Source: Bacteroidales bacterium | Lineage (GTDB): Bacteria; Bacteroidota; Bacteroidia; Bacteroidales; P3 | Assembly (NCBI GenBank): GCA_017647785.1 | Contig: JAGCJW010000002.1 | Location: forward strand, 16,131-80,130 | Length of the DNA stretch: 64,000 nt | Direction of reading: 5' to 3' | Shown here: positions 52,377 to 60,310 of the stretch, piece by piece | Numbering within the stretch: the first letter of the stretch is position 1 | Layout of the letters: every line of letters starts with the position of its first letter | Notes under the pieces: model-generated | Told to the model about the DNA's origin: nothing | The model's input: only the letters and a program-made list of their open reading frames with translations | Databases searched by the model: none | Program-made: the position numbers and the translations under genes

Positions 52377-52991
52377 ATGAAAATAATCTGTGTAGGACGC
52401 AATTACTCTGAACATATAAAAGAATTATCAAACTCAAAACCTGATAAACCTGTTATTTTTCTAAAACCCGACACAGCAATTGTGAGAGGTAATTCGCCTT
52501 TTTACTATCCTGATTTCTCACAACAAATAGATTATGAATGTGAATTAGTAGTAAAAATTTCCAAGATTGGTAAAAGCATACCTGTTTCTTGTGCAAAAAA
52601 TCACTATAATGAAGTTGCATTAGGTATAGACTTTACTTGTAGAGATTTACAAACCGAAGCAAAAGAAAAATCTTTACCTTGGACACTCGCAAAAGGCTTT
52701 GATTATTCAGCACCTTTGAGTGAATTTTACTCACTTGAAGATTTAGGAAAAGACGTTCAAAATCTTGATTTCAGTTTGTTAAAAAACGGAGAAACCGTTC
52801 AGCAAGCAAATACTTCACAGATGTTGTTTTCAGTAGATGAAATCATATCATTTGTTTCTCGTTTTATTAGTTTAAAAGTAGGAGATTTGATATTCACAGG
52901 TACTCCAGCAGGAGTGTCTTCTATTCAAATAGGAGATAAGCTTACTGCATGCTTAGAAGGAAAAGAAGTCTTAAAGTGTGAAATTAAATAA
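52377..52991 (+). CDS. Fumarylacetoacetate hydrolase-family protein
   Basis: This 204-aa protein has the FAH fold motifs VGRNYSEHIKEL, PVIFLKPDTAIV, IDYECELVVKI (metal-binding Glu), GIDFTCRDLQ, and FTGTPAGV. Members include oxaloacetate decarboxylase/acylpyruvase and tautomerases; FAHD1-like acylpyruvate hydrolase or oxaloacetate tautomerase activity is likely. It is cytoplasmic. It starts four bases after the exonuclease and is followed by recN after 12 bases. Confidence 0.9.
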   Translation: MKIICVGRNYSEHIKELSNSKPDKPVIFLKPDTAIVRGNSPFYYPDFSQQIDYECELVVKISKIGKSIPVSCAKNHYNEVALGIDFTCRDLQTEAKEKSLPWTLAKGFDYSAPLSEFYSLEDLGKDVQNLDFSLLKNGETVQQANTSQMLFSVDEIISFVSRFISLKVGDLIFTGTPAGVSSIQIGDKLTACLEGKEVLKCEIK

Positions 52992-53003
52992 AAATCTACA
53001 TCT

Positions 53004-54662
53004 ATGTTATTGTCTTTGAAAATAGAAAACTATGCATTAATACGTTCAAGTCAAATTGAACTATCACAAGGCTTTACATCAATATGTGGTGAAACCGGAG
53101 CAGGAAAATCCATATTGCTTGGAGCCTTAGGACTTGTATTAGGACAAAGAGCAGATACAGAAGTTCTTTTGGATAAAGAAAAAAAATGCTACATAGAAGC
53201 TATATTCACAATTAGCAAAGACTTAAAGCCTTTGTTTGAAGACAATGACTTGGATTATGAAGAAGAATCATGCTTTCGAAGAGAGATAAATCCAAATGGA
53301 AAATCAAGAGCGTTCATAAACGATACACCTGTTAGTCTAAGTGTAATGAAGCAAATAGGAGATATGCTTTTGGATATTCATTCCCAACATAATACTATTA
53401 ACCTGAATGACAAGGTTTTTCAACTTGCTATCTTGGACTCTCATCTTGAAAAAACTGAAATCAAGAAAGAATATGATGAATCTTTCAATAAATTTTCTAA
53501 ATTAAAGAATAAAATTGATGAATTAAAGAATCAATTACTCGATTTTCAAAAAGAAAGTTCATATATCAATCATATATATGAAGAATTAGAAAATTCAAAA
53601 CTTAAAGAAGGAGAACAAGAAGAACTTGAAGAAAGTGTTGAGTTGATGTCTAATAGTGAAAATATCAAAACATTCATAAATAATAGTATATCACTCTTTG
53701 AAACGGAAGATTACCCTTCTGTTATTACCAATTTATATGAAATAAAAAACAATATTTCTAAAATATCAGATGTAAATAAAACCACAAAAGAACTATATGA
53801 AAGAATAGATTCTGCATTTATTGAGCTAAAGGATATATATGCAGAAATGCAAAATTTCAATGACTCAATAAACTACGACCCGCAACTTTTAGAAACACAA
53901 AATCAACGTTTAGATTTAATCTATCGTTTACAAGAAAAACACAATGTAGAAACAGTAACCGACTTGATTAATTTAAAAGATTCATTAAGTCAGCAAATAA
54001 ATCAAAACACTGATTTAGAATATGAAATCAGTCAATTAGAAAACGAAAAGCAAACACTTGAAGATTTATTAACACAATTATCAGAACTTATTATAAAGGA
54101 TAGAAAATCTGCAGCCGAAAGAGTAGAACAAGCCTTATTGCCACTCTTCGAATCAATGGGAATGAAGAATGCTATCCTGAAAATAGAGATAGAAAAAACA
54201 GAAACTTTAAATAAAAACGCAGGTTGTCAAGTAGAGTTTTTGTTTAATGCAAATAAGAGTATAGCAACAACATTCCGTCCGTTAAATAAAGTAGCATCAG
54301 GAGGGGAGTTGTCAAGACTTATGTTAGCCTTAAAAGCTATTCATCTTACTAAACAAGATCTTCCAACCCTTATTTTTGATGAAATAGATAGTGGAATATC
54401 AGGAGATATTGCAGCAAAGGTCGCAAATATAATGAAGAATATGTCGGAAAATCGCCAAATTATAGCAATAACTCACCTTCCACAAATAGCGGCTAAAGCA
54501 GACTATCAGTTTAAAGTCTATAAGAATGATGTAAATCAACAAACAGAGTCTAATATAACTCTATTAAATGAGGAAGGAAGAGTAGTAGAAATAGCAAAAA
54601 TGCTTTCAGGTGAAAACCCAAGTCAAGCAGCTCTTGCTAATTCTCGCGAATTACTCTCTTAG
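53004..54662 (+). CDS. recN: DNA repair protein RecN
   Basis: This 552-aa SMC-like ATPase acts in recombinational double-strand break repair. Walker A is GETGAGKSILLGALGLVLGQRAD (near residue 35). Two coiled-coil arms (about 150-230 and 300-370) flank the middle, with the signature ASGGELSRLMLALK and Walker B LIFDEIDSGISGDIA in the C-terminal half. Its last 26 bases overlap the convergent gene on the minus strand. Confidence 0.96.
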   Translation: MLLSLKIENYALIRSSQIELSQGFTSICGETGAGKSILLGALGLVLGQRADTEVLLDKEKKCYIEAIFTISKDLKPLFEDNDLDYEEESCFRREINPNGKSRAFINDTPVSLSVMKQIGDMLLDIHSQHNTINLNDKVFQLAILDSHLEKTEIKKEYDESFNKFSKLKNKIDELKNQLLDFQKESSYINHIYEELENSKLKEGEQEELEESVELMSNSENIKTFINNSISLFETEDYPSVITNLYEIKNNISKISDVNKTTKELYERIDSAFIELKDIYAEMQNFNDSINYDPQLLETQNQRLDLIYRLQEKHNVETVTDLINLKDSLSQQINQNTDLEYEISQLENEKQTLEDLLTQLSELIIKDRKSAAERVEQALLPLFESMGMKNAILKIEIEKTETLNKNAGCQVEFLFNANKSIATTFRPLNKVASGGELSRLMLALKAIHLTKQDLPTLIFDEIDSGISGDIAAKVANIMKNMSENRQIIAITHLPQIAAKADYQFKVYKNDVNQQTESNITLLNEEGRVVEIAKMLSGENPSQAALANSRELLS

Positions 54663-55620
54663 TATCGGCATCTTTTAAATCTTCGTACCAATACGTTTTG
54701 TCTAAGTAATCAATCTTTCTGATTTCAGTGTATTTTTCTTGCCAAGAGTCAAAAGTAATTCTCTTTGTCCAGTTAAAATACTTGTCTTTTTCGTATTGAT
54801 AATAATATTCTATTGTTTTAACACCTCTATCATTAACTGCAATTTCGCTTATCATATAGTTATGAACATCATATTCATAAGAATAAGTAAGCAGTTTTTT
54901 ATCTTTAGCATTGAAGACTTCTTTTTTAACGACTAAACCTTTGTCATTCCTTTCAAAAGTTTCTCTTCTTGTTTGCTTGTCGTTTCTTACAGTAATTTTT
55001 TCTATTACATCATGCTTGTAGTCTCTCTTAAAAGTAACCTTATCTACGTTTTTAGTGAAAGAAAAAGTAGTAATAGTATGAATCAAACTATCTTGAGGAC
55101 CATAGAAATACTCTATAACTTTATTCTCTCTTGGATTTTCAGATTCAATAGTGTATTTGTTTAAAAGTCCTTTTGCATTATAGAAAAATTCTTCAGTTCT
55201 CATTAAAGTGTTTGCGCCACCACGACTTTGAGGATACTCAACTTCAACGCTTTTTGCCAATCGGCCAAGGTAGTTATATTCATAAGTAGTTACGGCAACA
55301 ATTTTCTTGTTAGCTTCCATCAAGACTTTTTTCACTAACTGCTTATTGTTGTCGTATTCGTATGTTATAAATCTGTCTTTTTGTCCATTAATATAGTTAG
55401 TCCTTTCAGTTAGCTGTCTGATATTATTAAAATCAAGTTGATAATCATCAATAAAACTTGTTCTTTGAGATTTCAATGTAGAGTCTGACTCAAATTTCAT
55501 ATACCTTACAGAAGAAGGATATCCCGATAAGTCATAATCTTTAGCCATATTAGGAATAGATTGAGCGCCAAGCCCCAAAAATGCAAAAAGTGAAAAACAA
55601 TAAACTACTAACTTTCTCAT
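54637..55620 (-). CDS. Secreted protein with YD-like repeats, unknown function
   Basis: This 327-aa protein has a signal peptide (MRKLVVYCFSLFAFLGLGA before Q20). From about residue 85 to 290 it has repeated Y-E-Y-D/N-x-x-x-x-L/G-x-K-K/S units (TYEYDNNKQLVKKV, TYEYNYLGRLAKSV, YEYDVHNYMISEI), resembling the YD/RHS-type beta-strand repeats of Bacteroidota secreted proteins. No toxin or protease domain and no sorting domain are present. It is probably periplasmic. It overlaps the end of recN by 26 bases, and its -7 element is TATATTTG (minus strand, 55664-55657). Confidence 0.72.
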   Translation of the reverse strand: MRKLVVYCFSLFAFLGLGAQSIPNMAKDYDLSGYPSSVRYMKFESDSTLKSQRTSFIDDYQLDFNNIRQLTERTNYINGQKDRFITYEYDNNKQLVKKVLMEANKKIVAVTTYEYNYLGRLAKSVEVEYPQSRGGANTLMRTEEFFYNAKGLLNKYTIESENPRENKVIEYFYGPQDSLIHTITTFSFTKNVDKVTFKRDYKHDVIEKITVRNDKQTRRETFERNDKGLVVKKEVFNAKDKKLLTYSYEYDVHNYMISEIAVNDRGVKTIEYYYQYEKDKYFNWTKRITFDSWQEKYTEIRKIDYLDKTYWYEDLKDADTKRVIREN

Positions 55621-55706
55621 ATAAATTCTCTATTTTTTTACATATAAAACGATATGCAAATATAAGATAAATTTTTTAGACGAATAGAATTTCTTGGAAA
55701 AAACAA

Positions 55707-55931
55707 TTAATGATTGTTATCCTTCATTATCTTTTTGCCCAAAAGACCTATGGTTAATAACAAAACAAAGATAGAAGAGATTACAAAAAATGCGATGTCA
55801 ATCTTATCGTTGAAACTCATCATTGATTTAAACCAATCTATAGAGCAATTACCAAACGAAAAAAGCGCAAAGACTATAGCGCAAGCTATAATCAAATATA
55901 TAAAAAAGTGTTTGTAATATCTCTTAAACAT
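55707..55931 (-). CDS. Small two-helix membrane protein
   Basis: This 74-aa protein has two clear hydrophobic helices (about residues 9-29 and 45-66), a basic start (MFKRYYKH) and a basic end (GKKIMKDNNH). No family is recognised. Support is the membrane topology and the -7 element TAAATTTG on the minus strand (55946-55939), which ends seven bases before the ATG, implying an almost leaderless transcript. A plus-strand frame over the same region lacks such features. Confidence 0.5.
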   Translation of the reverse strand: MFKRYYKHFFIYLIIACAIVFALFSFGNCSIDWFKSMMSFNDKIDIAFFVISSIFVLLLTIGLLGKKIMKDNNH

Positions 55932-55938
55932 AGTGCGG

Positions 55939-55946
55939 CAAATTTA
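55939..55946 (-). promoter_or_regulatory. -7 element of the small membrane-protein gene
   Basis: TAAATTTG on the minus strand ends seven bases before the ATG at 55931. Confidence 0.45.
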
Positions 55947-56026
55947 AAAATTGTTTTTGTGACAGAGAAATTTAAAAAGTTTTTTTTTGTTCAAATTCAT
56001 ATTCTTTTATAATCAATTTATTAAAA

Positions 56027-56085
56027 CAAAGAAAGCTTATAAATGTTCTCCCAAAAAAACAAAGAAAAATTCCAAAAATTCTTTG
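56027..56085. repeat. CTTTG/CAAAG array F (partly phased)
   Basis: CAAAG starts at 56027 and 56060, and CTTTG at 56081. The last interval is exactly 21 bp and the first is 33 bp, so this locus keeps only one phased step. It lies downstream of the tRNA-Ser gene. Confidence 0.5.
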
Positions 56086-56092
56086 TTTTTTT
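56053..56092. terminator. Bidirectional terminator downstream of tRNA-Ser
   Basis: A 14-bp AT-rich stem (56053-56066 with 56079-56092) has a 12-nt loop and homopolymer runs on both sides. Confidence 0.7.
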
Positions 56093-56188
56093 ACAACCAA
56101 TATAAAGAGTTGGTTTTTTATGACTTTTTAAAGGGATTTTAAATAAAAAAAGGCTTAATTGTTTGCAACCAATTAAACCTCATCTTTG

Positions 56189-56276
56189 CGGAGAGACAGG
56201 GATTCGAACCCTGGAAACGCTTTTGACGTTTACACACTTTCCAGGCGTGCCTCTTCAACCACTCGAGCATCTCTCC
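56189..56276 (-). tRNA. tRNA-Ser (GGA)
   Basis: This is a class II tRNA on the minus strand. The acceptor stem GGAGAGA pairs with 56190-56196 and the discriminator is G. The anticodon loop CTGGAAA gives anticodon GGA. A long variable arm with an AACG/CGTT stem and the T-loop GTTCGAA are present. The 3' CCA is not encoded. It has its own promoter just upstream. Confidence 0.95.
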
Positions 56277-56289
56277 AAGTTTGAGGGTG

Positions 56290-56297
56290 CAAAGATA
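56290..56297 (-). promoter_or_regulatory. -7 element for tRNA-Ser (GGA)
   Basis: Minus TATCTTTG lies 13 bases before the mature tRNA start at 56276. Confidence 0.6.
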
Positions 56298-56319
56298 GTA
56301 CTTTTTTAATAATATTATG

Positions 56320-56349
56320 TTGTTTAAATTATATTTTTTCATATCTTTG
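56320..56349 (+). promoter_or_regulatory. Promoter of the nusB operon
   Basis: TTG at 56320-56322, a 19-bp spacer and TATCTTTG at 56342-56349 lie 34 bases before the nusB ATG. Confidence 0.7.
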
Positions 56350-56383
56350 CAAAGTTTAAAAAATAACTAATTTATTTAATCTA

Positions 56384-57340
56384 ATGTTAAGTCGTCATTT
56401 CTTACGAGTAAAAGTTCTGCAATCGCTATATGCTTATAAATTATCCGGCGAAGTTTCTTTTGATCTTGCAGAAAAAGAATTGTATAAAAGTATTTCAGAA
56501 ACCTATGATTTAGAAGTATATCTTTATTCTTCATTGTTAGAAATTAAGGATATTGCAGAGAATCAAATTGAAGAAGCAAAGGGTAAATTCTTTCCTACAG
56601 AGGAAGAAATGAATCCAAATATGAGATTTGTAGAAAATGCTTTGTTGAAACAATTATCTGAAAATATTGAATTGACAAGTGCAATTGATAAATTGAAAAT
56701 AAATTGGACAGACCAAAGAGAATTGTTAAGAAAGATTCTTAATAAATTTAAGAATTCAGATTCTTACAAATCATATATGGCAAAAGAAACAGTGAACTAT
56801 GAAGATGAGAAAAAAATAATAATTCAGTTATTGAAGAATTATCTTCTTAAAAACGAAAGTTTCTTGGATTACCTTTCTGAATTGAAGATTTATTGGGAAA
56901 GTGATTTTCAATTTGTAGGTCTTTCATTCTTAAAGTTCTTGAAGGAATTTAAACAAGCAGATACTGCTTCAAAGTCTTTAATAAAGTCTTTTGAGTTTAG
57001 TGAGAAAGATGCAAAAGATTTTGCTATTGATTTGTTCCGTAAAGCAGTGACACATTATGATGATTTCGATGAGTTGTTTAAAAAACGCATCGAAAATTGG
57101 GATATGGATAGATTAGCTTTTATCGATATCATTATAATAAAAATGGGATTAGTTGAGTTAGTATATTGTCCTGAAGTTCCAGTGAGAGTAACGCTTAACG
57201 AATATATTGAAATGGCTAAGGAATTTTCAACAGACAGAAGTAAATTATTTGTTAATGGATTGCTGGATAAGTTCTTGGTTGATTTAAGAGCAGCAGGAAA
57301 GATAAGGAAAATAGAAAACGAAGAAGTAGATGTTGAGTAG
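56384..57340 (+). CDS. nusB: Transcription antitermination factor NusB
   Basis: This 318-aa protein carries the NusB fold in its C-terminal ~150 residues (DRLAFIDIIIIKMGLVELVYCPEVPVRVTLNEYIEMAKEFSTDRSKLFVNGLLDKFLVDL). The ~170-residue helical N-terminal extension (from LSRHFLRVKVLQSLYAYKL) is characteristic of the long Bacteroidota form. NusB with NusE binds boxA RNA in rRNA antitermination. It heads the operon nusB, DUF1573, yajC, ybbR-like, a conserved Bacteroidota order. Confidence 0.93.
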   Translation: MLSRHFLRVKVLQSLYAYKLSGEVSFDLAEKELYKSISETYDLEVYLYSSLLEIKDIAENQIEEAKGKFFPTEEEMNPNMRFVENALLKQLSENIELTSAIDKLKINWTDQRELLRKILNKFKNSDSYKSYMAKETVNYEDEKKIIIQLLKNYLLKNESFLDYLSELKIYWESDFQFVGLSFLKFLKEFKQADTASKSLIKSFEFSEKDAKDFAIDLFRKAVTHYDDFDELFKKRIENWDMDRLAFIDIIIIKMGLVELVYCPEVPVRVTLNEYIEMAKEFSTDRSKLFVNGLLDKFLVDLRAAGKIRKIENEEVDVE

Positions 57341-57344
57341 AATA

Positions 57345-57761
57345 ATGAAGAAAAAGCATATATTATTATTGTTCTTAGGTTTGTTTTTGATTACCTCTTG
57401 TTCTAAATCAGGGGATAAGAGAAACATAGACTCATCTGTTATAGAGAATATGACAGAAATCAAGTTTGAGAAAACAGAACTGGATTTTAAGTATGTAGAA
57501 GCCGGAGAAGTGGTGCAAGGAAGTTTTGTTTTTACAAATGAGGGTAAATATCCTTTAGTGATTTATGAAGTCAACACAACTTGTGGCTGCACAATTGCGG
57601 ATTATCCAAAAGGAGAAATCGCACCGGGAGAGCAAGGAACAATTTCTGTTAAATATGACTCACAAGGTTCTTCAGGAATGAGAATCAGCAAAGAAGTAAT
57701 AGTAAATGCTAACACAACTCCTGCTAAAACTCGTTTAAGAATAGTAGCAGACGTTAGATAG
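57345..57761 (+). CDS. DUF1573 lipoprotein
   Basis: This 138-aa protein starts at ATG 57345, giving a lipoprotein signal (lipobox ending at C19 in FLITSCSK). The single DUF1573/Ig-like beta-sandwich (about 45-135) has the family CGC motif (NTTCGCTIADYPKGEIAPGEQGTISVKYDS). An in-frame TTG at 57330, inside the end of nusB, would only lengthen the signal. It is envelope-anchored with unknown function. It is in the usual Bacteroidota location behind nusB. Confidence 0.88.
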   Translation: MKKKHILLLFLGLFLITSCSKSGDKRNIDSSVIENMTEIKFEKTELDFKYVEAGEVVQGSFVFTNEGKYPLVIYEVNTTCGCTIADYPKGEIAPGEQGTISVKYDSQGSSGMRISKEVIVNANTTPAKTRLRIVADVR

Positions 57762-57808
57762 GAGAAACGAATTAAACTAAAAATTAAATAATAAAAAAAA
57801 GCAAAGAA

Positions 57809-58123
57809 ATGAACTTAATGAACATTTTAATGATGGCAAGTAGCCAACAAGGAGGAAGTGGAATGAGCAGCAGTATTGTAATGATAATATTAATGATTGC
57901 TATTTTCTATTTCTTTATGATTAGACCACAACAAAAACGTCAAAAAGAAGAAAAGAAATTTAGAGAATCTCTTCAAAAAGGACAACAAATTGTAACAATA
58001 GGTGGAATGCACGGAAAGATAGCAGAGGTTAAAGAAACAACTGTTGTTATAGAAGTTGCACATGATGTTAAAATAGAAATGGAAAAAGCCTCTATTGCAA
58101 TGTCTGTTGTAAATCAAAAATAA
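57809..58123 (+). CDS. yajC: Preprotein translocase subunit YajC
   Basis: This 104-aa inner-membrane accessory protein of SecDF has one membrane helix (about residues 18-37: SSIVMIILMIAIFYFFMIRPQQKRQKEEKKF). A cytoplasmic beta domain with GQQIVTIGGMHGKIAEV follows. It lies 47 bases after DUF1573. A terminator separates it from the YbbR gene. Confidence 0.95.
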   Translation: MNLMNILMMASSQQGGSGMSSSIVMIILMIAIFYFFMIRPQQKRQKEEKKFRESLQKGQQIVTIGGMHGKIAEVKETTVVIEVAHDVKIEMEKASIAMSVVNQK

Positions 58124-58141
58124 AAGAAATGGCAAAACCTA

Positions 58142-58191
58142 AATAGGCGTCCTCTTTTTGCTAATCAAGTAAAGTGGACGCTTATTTTTTT
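58142..58191 (+). terminator. Terminator or attenuator between yajC and the YbbR gene
   Basis: An 11-bp stem with one G-U pair (58142-58152 with 58176-58186), a 23-nt loop and a run of T lie 11 bases before the YbbR ATG. It is placed inside a normally co-transcribed cluster. Confidence 0.6.
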
Positions 58192-58202
58192 ACATTTTAT
58201 TT

Positions 58203-59189
58203 ATGAATAAAAACAAGCTTATTCAATTATTGAAGAAAACTATATCAAGTACTGCTTTCAGAGCAATGTGCTTGTGTGTTTTTTTTAGTCTTGTTTTATG
58301 GATGTTTATTATCTTTAGTGACCATAGACAACATGATTTTGAAATTCCTATTCAATTTGAAAATTCTGCAAAGCCAGATGAGTTCTATTACACAAGAGAT
58401 AGTGTTGTTGTTGTGAATGTTGAGGCGACAGGCTTTGAGTTTTTGTTTAAGAGTGGGTATGAAGATAAAAAAGAAAAAATTTATTTTGATGTAAGCAAAC
58501 TTCCAATCAATAAATCAAAAGGAGAAATGAAGATTTCTTCTGATTTTTTGAAAACTCCAATTACAAAATCTCTTGGAATGGAAAATGTATCTATTTCAAT
58601 ACTTCCTGATACAATTTTATTGAAATGGCAAAAGAAGTATTCCAAAAAGATGATTGTTGTAAATCAAACTAAGTTTGAAACTAAAAATTCATATAGAATA
58701 ATCAAAAATCCTGAATTGCTAATAAATAAAGTTGTTGTAGAAGGTGATAAACGTGTTTTAGATAAAATAGATACGGTTTTTACAAAGAAGATAAATATTT
58801 CTAATATTGATAAGAGTCATGTTGCTTTAATACCACTTGAAATAAATCAGCAACATAAAGGATTGTATTTTCGTACAACAAATATTCCGGTTAAAATAAG
58901 TGTCGAAGAAATTACAGAAAACGAAATAGAATTGCCTATAAACATTGTTCAGCAAGGAGAAAAGGAGAATGTTAAGATTTTTCCTTCAAAAGTCAAAGTT
59001 AAATATAGAGTTCCTATAAAGGATTTTACTAAAATCAATGCAGAAAACTTTAATCTATACGTACTTTACTCTAAAGATAATCTTCAAAATGCTAATAAAT
59101 TAAAAATTAGGTCTGCAAATATTCCTAATAATGTTGAAGTTATAGGTATTAGTCCAAGAACAGTTGATTACATAATTATAAACGAGTAA
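58203..59189 (+). CDS. YbbR-like domain protein
   Basis: This 328-aa protein has one N-terminal membrane helix (about residues 22-40) and an extracytoplasmic region with two or three YbbR-like beta domains (about 45-325; for example IPIQFENSAKPDEFYYTRD-SVVVVNVEATG and ELPINIVQQGEKENVKIFPSKVKVKYRVP). In Firmicutes CdaR regulates diadenylate cyclase via this domain; no cdaA gene is seen here, so that role is not assumed. It is the last gene of the nusB cluster. Confidence 0.85.
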   Translation: MNKNKLIQLLKKTISSTAFRAMCLCVFFSLVLWMFIIFSDHRQHDFEIPIQFENSAKPDEFYYTRDSVVVVNVEATGFEFLFKSGYEDKKEKIYFDVSKLPINKSKGEMKISSDFLKTPITKSLGMENVSISILPDTILLKWQKKYSKKMIVVNQTKFETKNSYRIIKNPELLINKVVVEGDKRVLDKIDTVFTKKINISNIDKSHVALIPLEINQQHKGLYFRTTNIPVKISVEEITENEIELPINIVQQGEKENVKIFPSKVKVKYRVPIKDFTKINAENFNLYVLYSKDNLQNANKLKIRSANIPNNVEVIGISPRTVDYIIINE

Positions 59190-59221
59190 GCTTTTCAAGA
59201 ATTAGAATTGCATAAAACAAA

Positions 59222-59267
59222 AAAGAAGAGTGTAAGTTTCAAATATTTGATTCTTACACTCTTCTTT
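59222..59267. terminator. Long bidirectional hairpin
   Basis: A perfect 15-bp stem (59222-59236 with 59253-59267) has a loop that holds a further short palindrome. It ends the YbbR gene on plus and sits just past the 3' end of tRNA-Ser on minus. Confidence 0.8.
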
Positions 59268-59270
59268 CTT

Positions 59271-59358
59271 TGGCGGAAAGTGAGGGATTCGAACCCCCGG
59301 ACCCGTGAAGATCAACGGTTTTCAAGACCGCCGCATTCGACCACTCTGCCAACTTTCC
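59271..59358 (-). tRNA. tRNA-Ser (TGA), CCA encoded
   Basis: This class II tRNA on the minus strand has acceptor stem GGAAAGT with ACTTTCC, discriminator G and encoded CCA (59271-59273). The anticodon loop CTTGAAA gives anticodon TGA. A long variable arm and the T-loop TTCGAAT are visible. Confidence 0.95.
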
Positions 59359-59363
59359 GTGTG

Positions 59364-59371
59364 CAAAGGTA
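59364..59371 (-). promoter_or_regulatory. -7 element for tRNA-Ser (TGA)
   Basis: Minus TACCTTTG lies five bases before the mature 5' end, so the primary transcript should need little or no 5' trimming. Confidence 0.5.
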
Positions 59372-59381
59372 CAACATTTTC

Positions 59382-60263
59382 CTAATCTGACAAATTTTTA
59401 TCCCTCTTTTTAGCAATGATTAAACGTTCTTTATTTCTAATATCTTCAAAAACAGAAGTTTCAAAATTATGTTTTTGATATAAATTAGATGTTTCTTTTG
59501 CTAAAAATTCGTTTATTTCAAGATAAACACTGCCATTTGGATTCAAATTTGTGTTGCAAAATTCTAAAATGTGTTCATAAAAAATCAATGGATTTTCATC
59601 ACTAACAAATAGTGCTAAATGTGGTTCATATAAAAGAACATTGTTTTTCATTAGTTTTTTTTCGGATTCCCTTACATAAGGTGGATTAGATACAATAATG
59701 TCAAAAGTATTGCTTGAGTCTATTCCTTTTAAAACGTCAGCCTTTTGTATGTTTATTTCTAAATCGTTTAGATTTGCGTTTTCTTGTGTTTGACTTAAAG
59801 CATCATTGCTTATATCAAATGCAAATACTTCTGCATCAGGGAAAGCTTTTTTAAGAGCTAGTGCAATACATCCACTTCCACAACAAATGTCTGCTATTTT
59901 TAGATTCTTCTTGCCTTTATTCTCTAAAATTATTCTTTGGGCTATTTCTTCTGTTTCTACTCTTGGAATTAGTACTTGTTTGTTAAGATTTATTCTTACG
60001 TCAAGAAAATCACAATAACCTAAGATTTGTTGAAGTGGTTTTTCCTTTTTTAAATCCTTTATTGCAAAATTGATTTTTAAAAGTTCTGATTCGCTAACTC
60101 TTAATTCATCTTTTAAGGTTAAGATTTTAGTTAAATTAAAGTCTGTAAAGTGCTCTATGATAGAATAAATCATTGTTCTGATTTCATTCTTTTCGTAAAG
60201 TGATTCTAACTCTTGAAAAGCAAAATCAATAATATCTTTTAGTTTGTTTGATGATATTCTCAT
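59382..60263 (-). CDS. prmC: Release factor glutamine methyltransferase
   Basis: This 293-aa SAM-dependent enzyme methylates the GGQ glutamine of RF1/RF2. It has an N-terminal helical domain (about 1-85), a SAM-binding region KIADICCGSGCIALALKKAFPDAEVFAFDIS, and the catalytic NPPY in DIIVSNPPYV. It is monocistronic, converges on tRNA-Ser and is divergent from ribD, whose promoter region it shares. Confidence 0.95.
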   Translation of the reverse strand: MRISSNKLKDIIDFAFQELESLYEKNEIRTMIYSIIEHFTDFNLTKILTLKDELRVSESELLKINFAIKDLKKEKPLQQILGYCDFLDVRINLNKQVLIPRVETEEIAQRIILENKGKKNLKIADICCGSGCIALALKKAFPDAEVFAFDISNDALSQTQENANLNDLEINIQKADVLKGIDSSNTFDIIVSNPPYVRESEKKLMKNNVLLYEPHLALFVSDENPLIFYEHILEFCNTNLNPNGSVYLEINEFLAKETSNLYQKHNFETSVFEDIRNKERLIIAKKRDKNLSD

Positions 60264-60272
60264 TTCTTTTTA

Positions 60273-60294
60273 TAATTTTGTTGTTGCAAAATTA
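60273..60294. promoter_or_regulatory. Divergent promoters: prmC and ribD
   Basis: Plus TAATTTTG at 60273-60280 (ribD) and minus TAATTTTG at 60294-60287 (prmC) are only six bases apart and face away from each other's genes, so the two polymerases would compete. Confidence 0.55.
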
Positions 60295-60310
60295 CAAATT
60301 TTATGTCTTT

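Noticed and set aside
55714..55917. 67-aa plus-strand frame at the small membrane-protein locus
   Set aside because: It has no promoter element and no membrane or domain pattern, whereas the minus frame has both.
56139..56342. 67-aa minus-strand frame across tRNA-Ser (GGA)
   Set aside because: It reads through a complete tRNA gene and its promoter; no protein signature.
59208..59390. 60-aa plus-strand frame across tRNA-Ser (TGA)
   Set aside because: Antisense of a complete tRNA and a terminator hairpin; it contains the typical VRDSNPRTR tRNA-shadow peptide.
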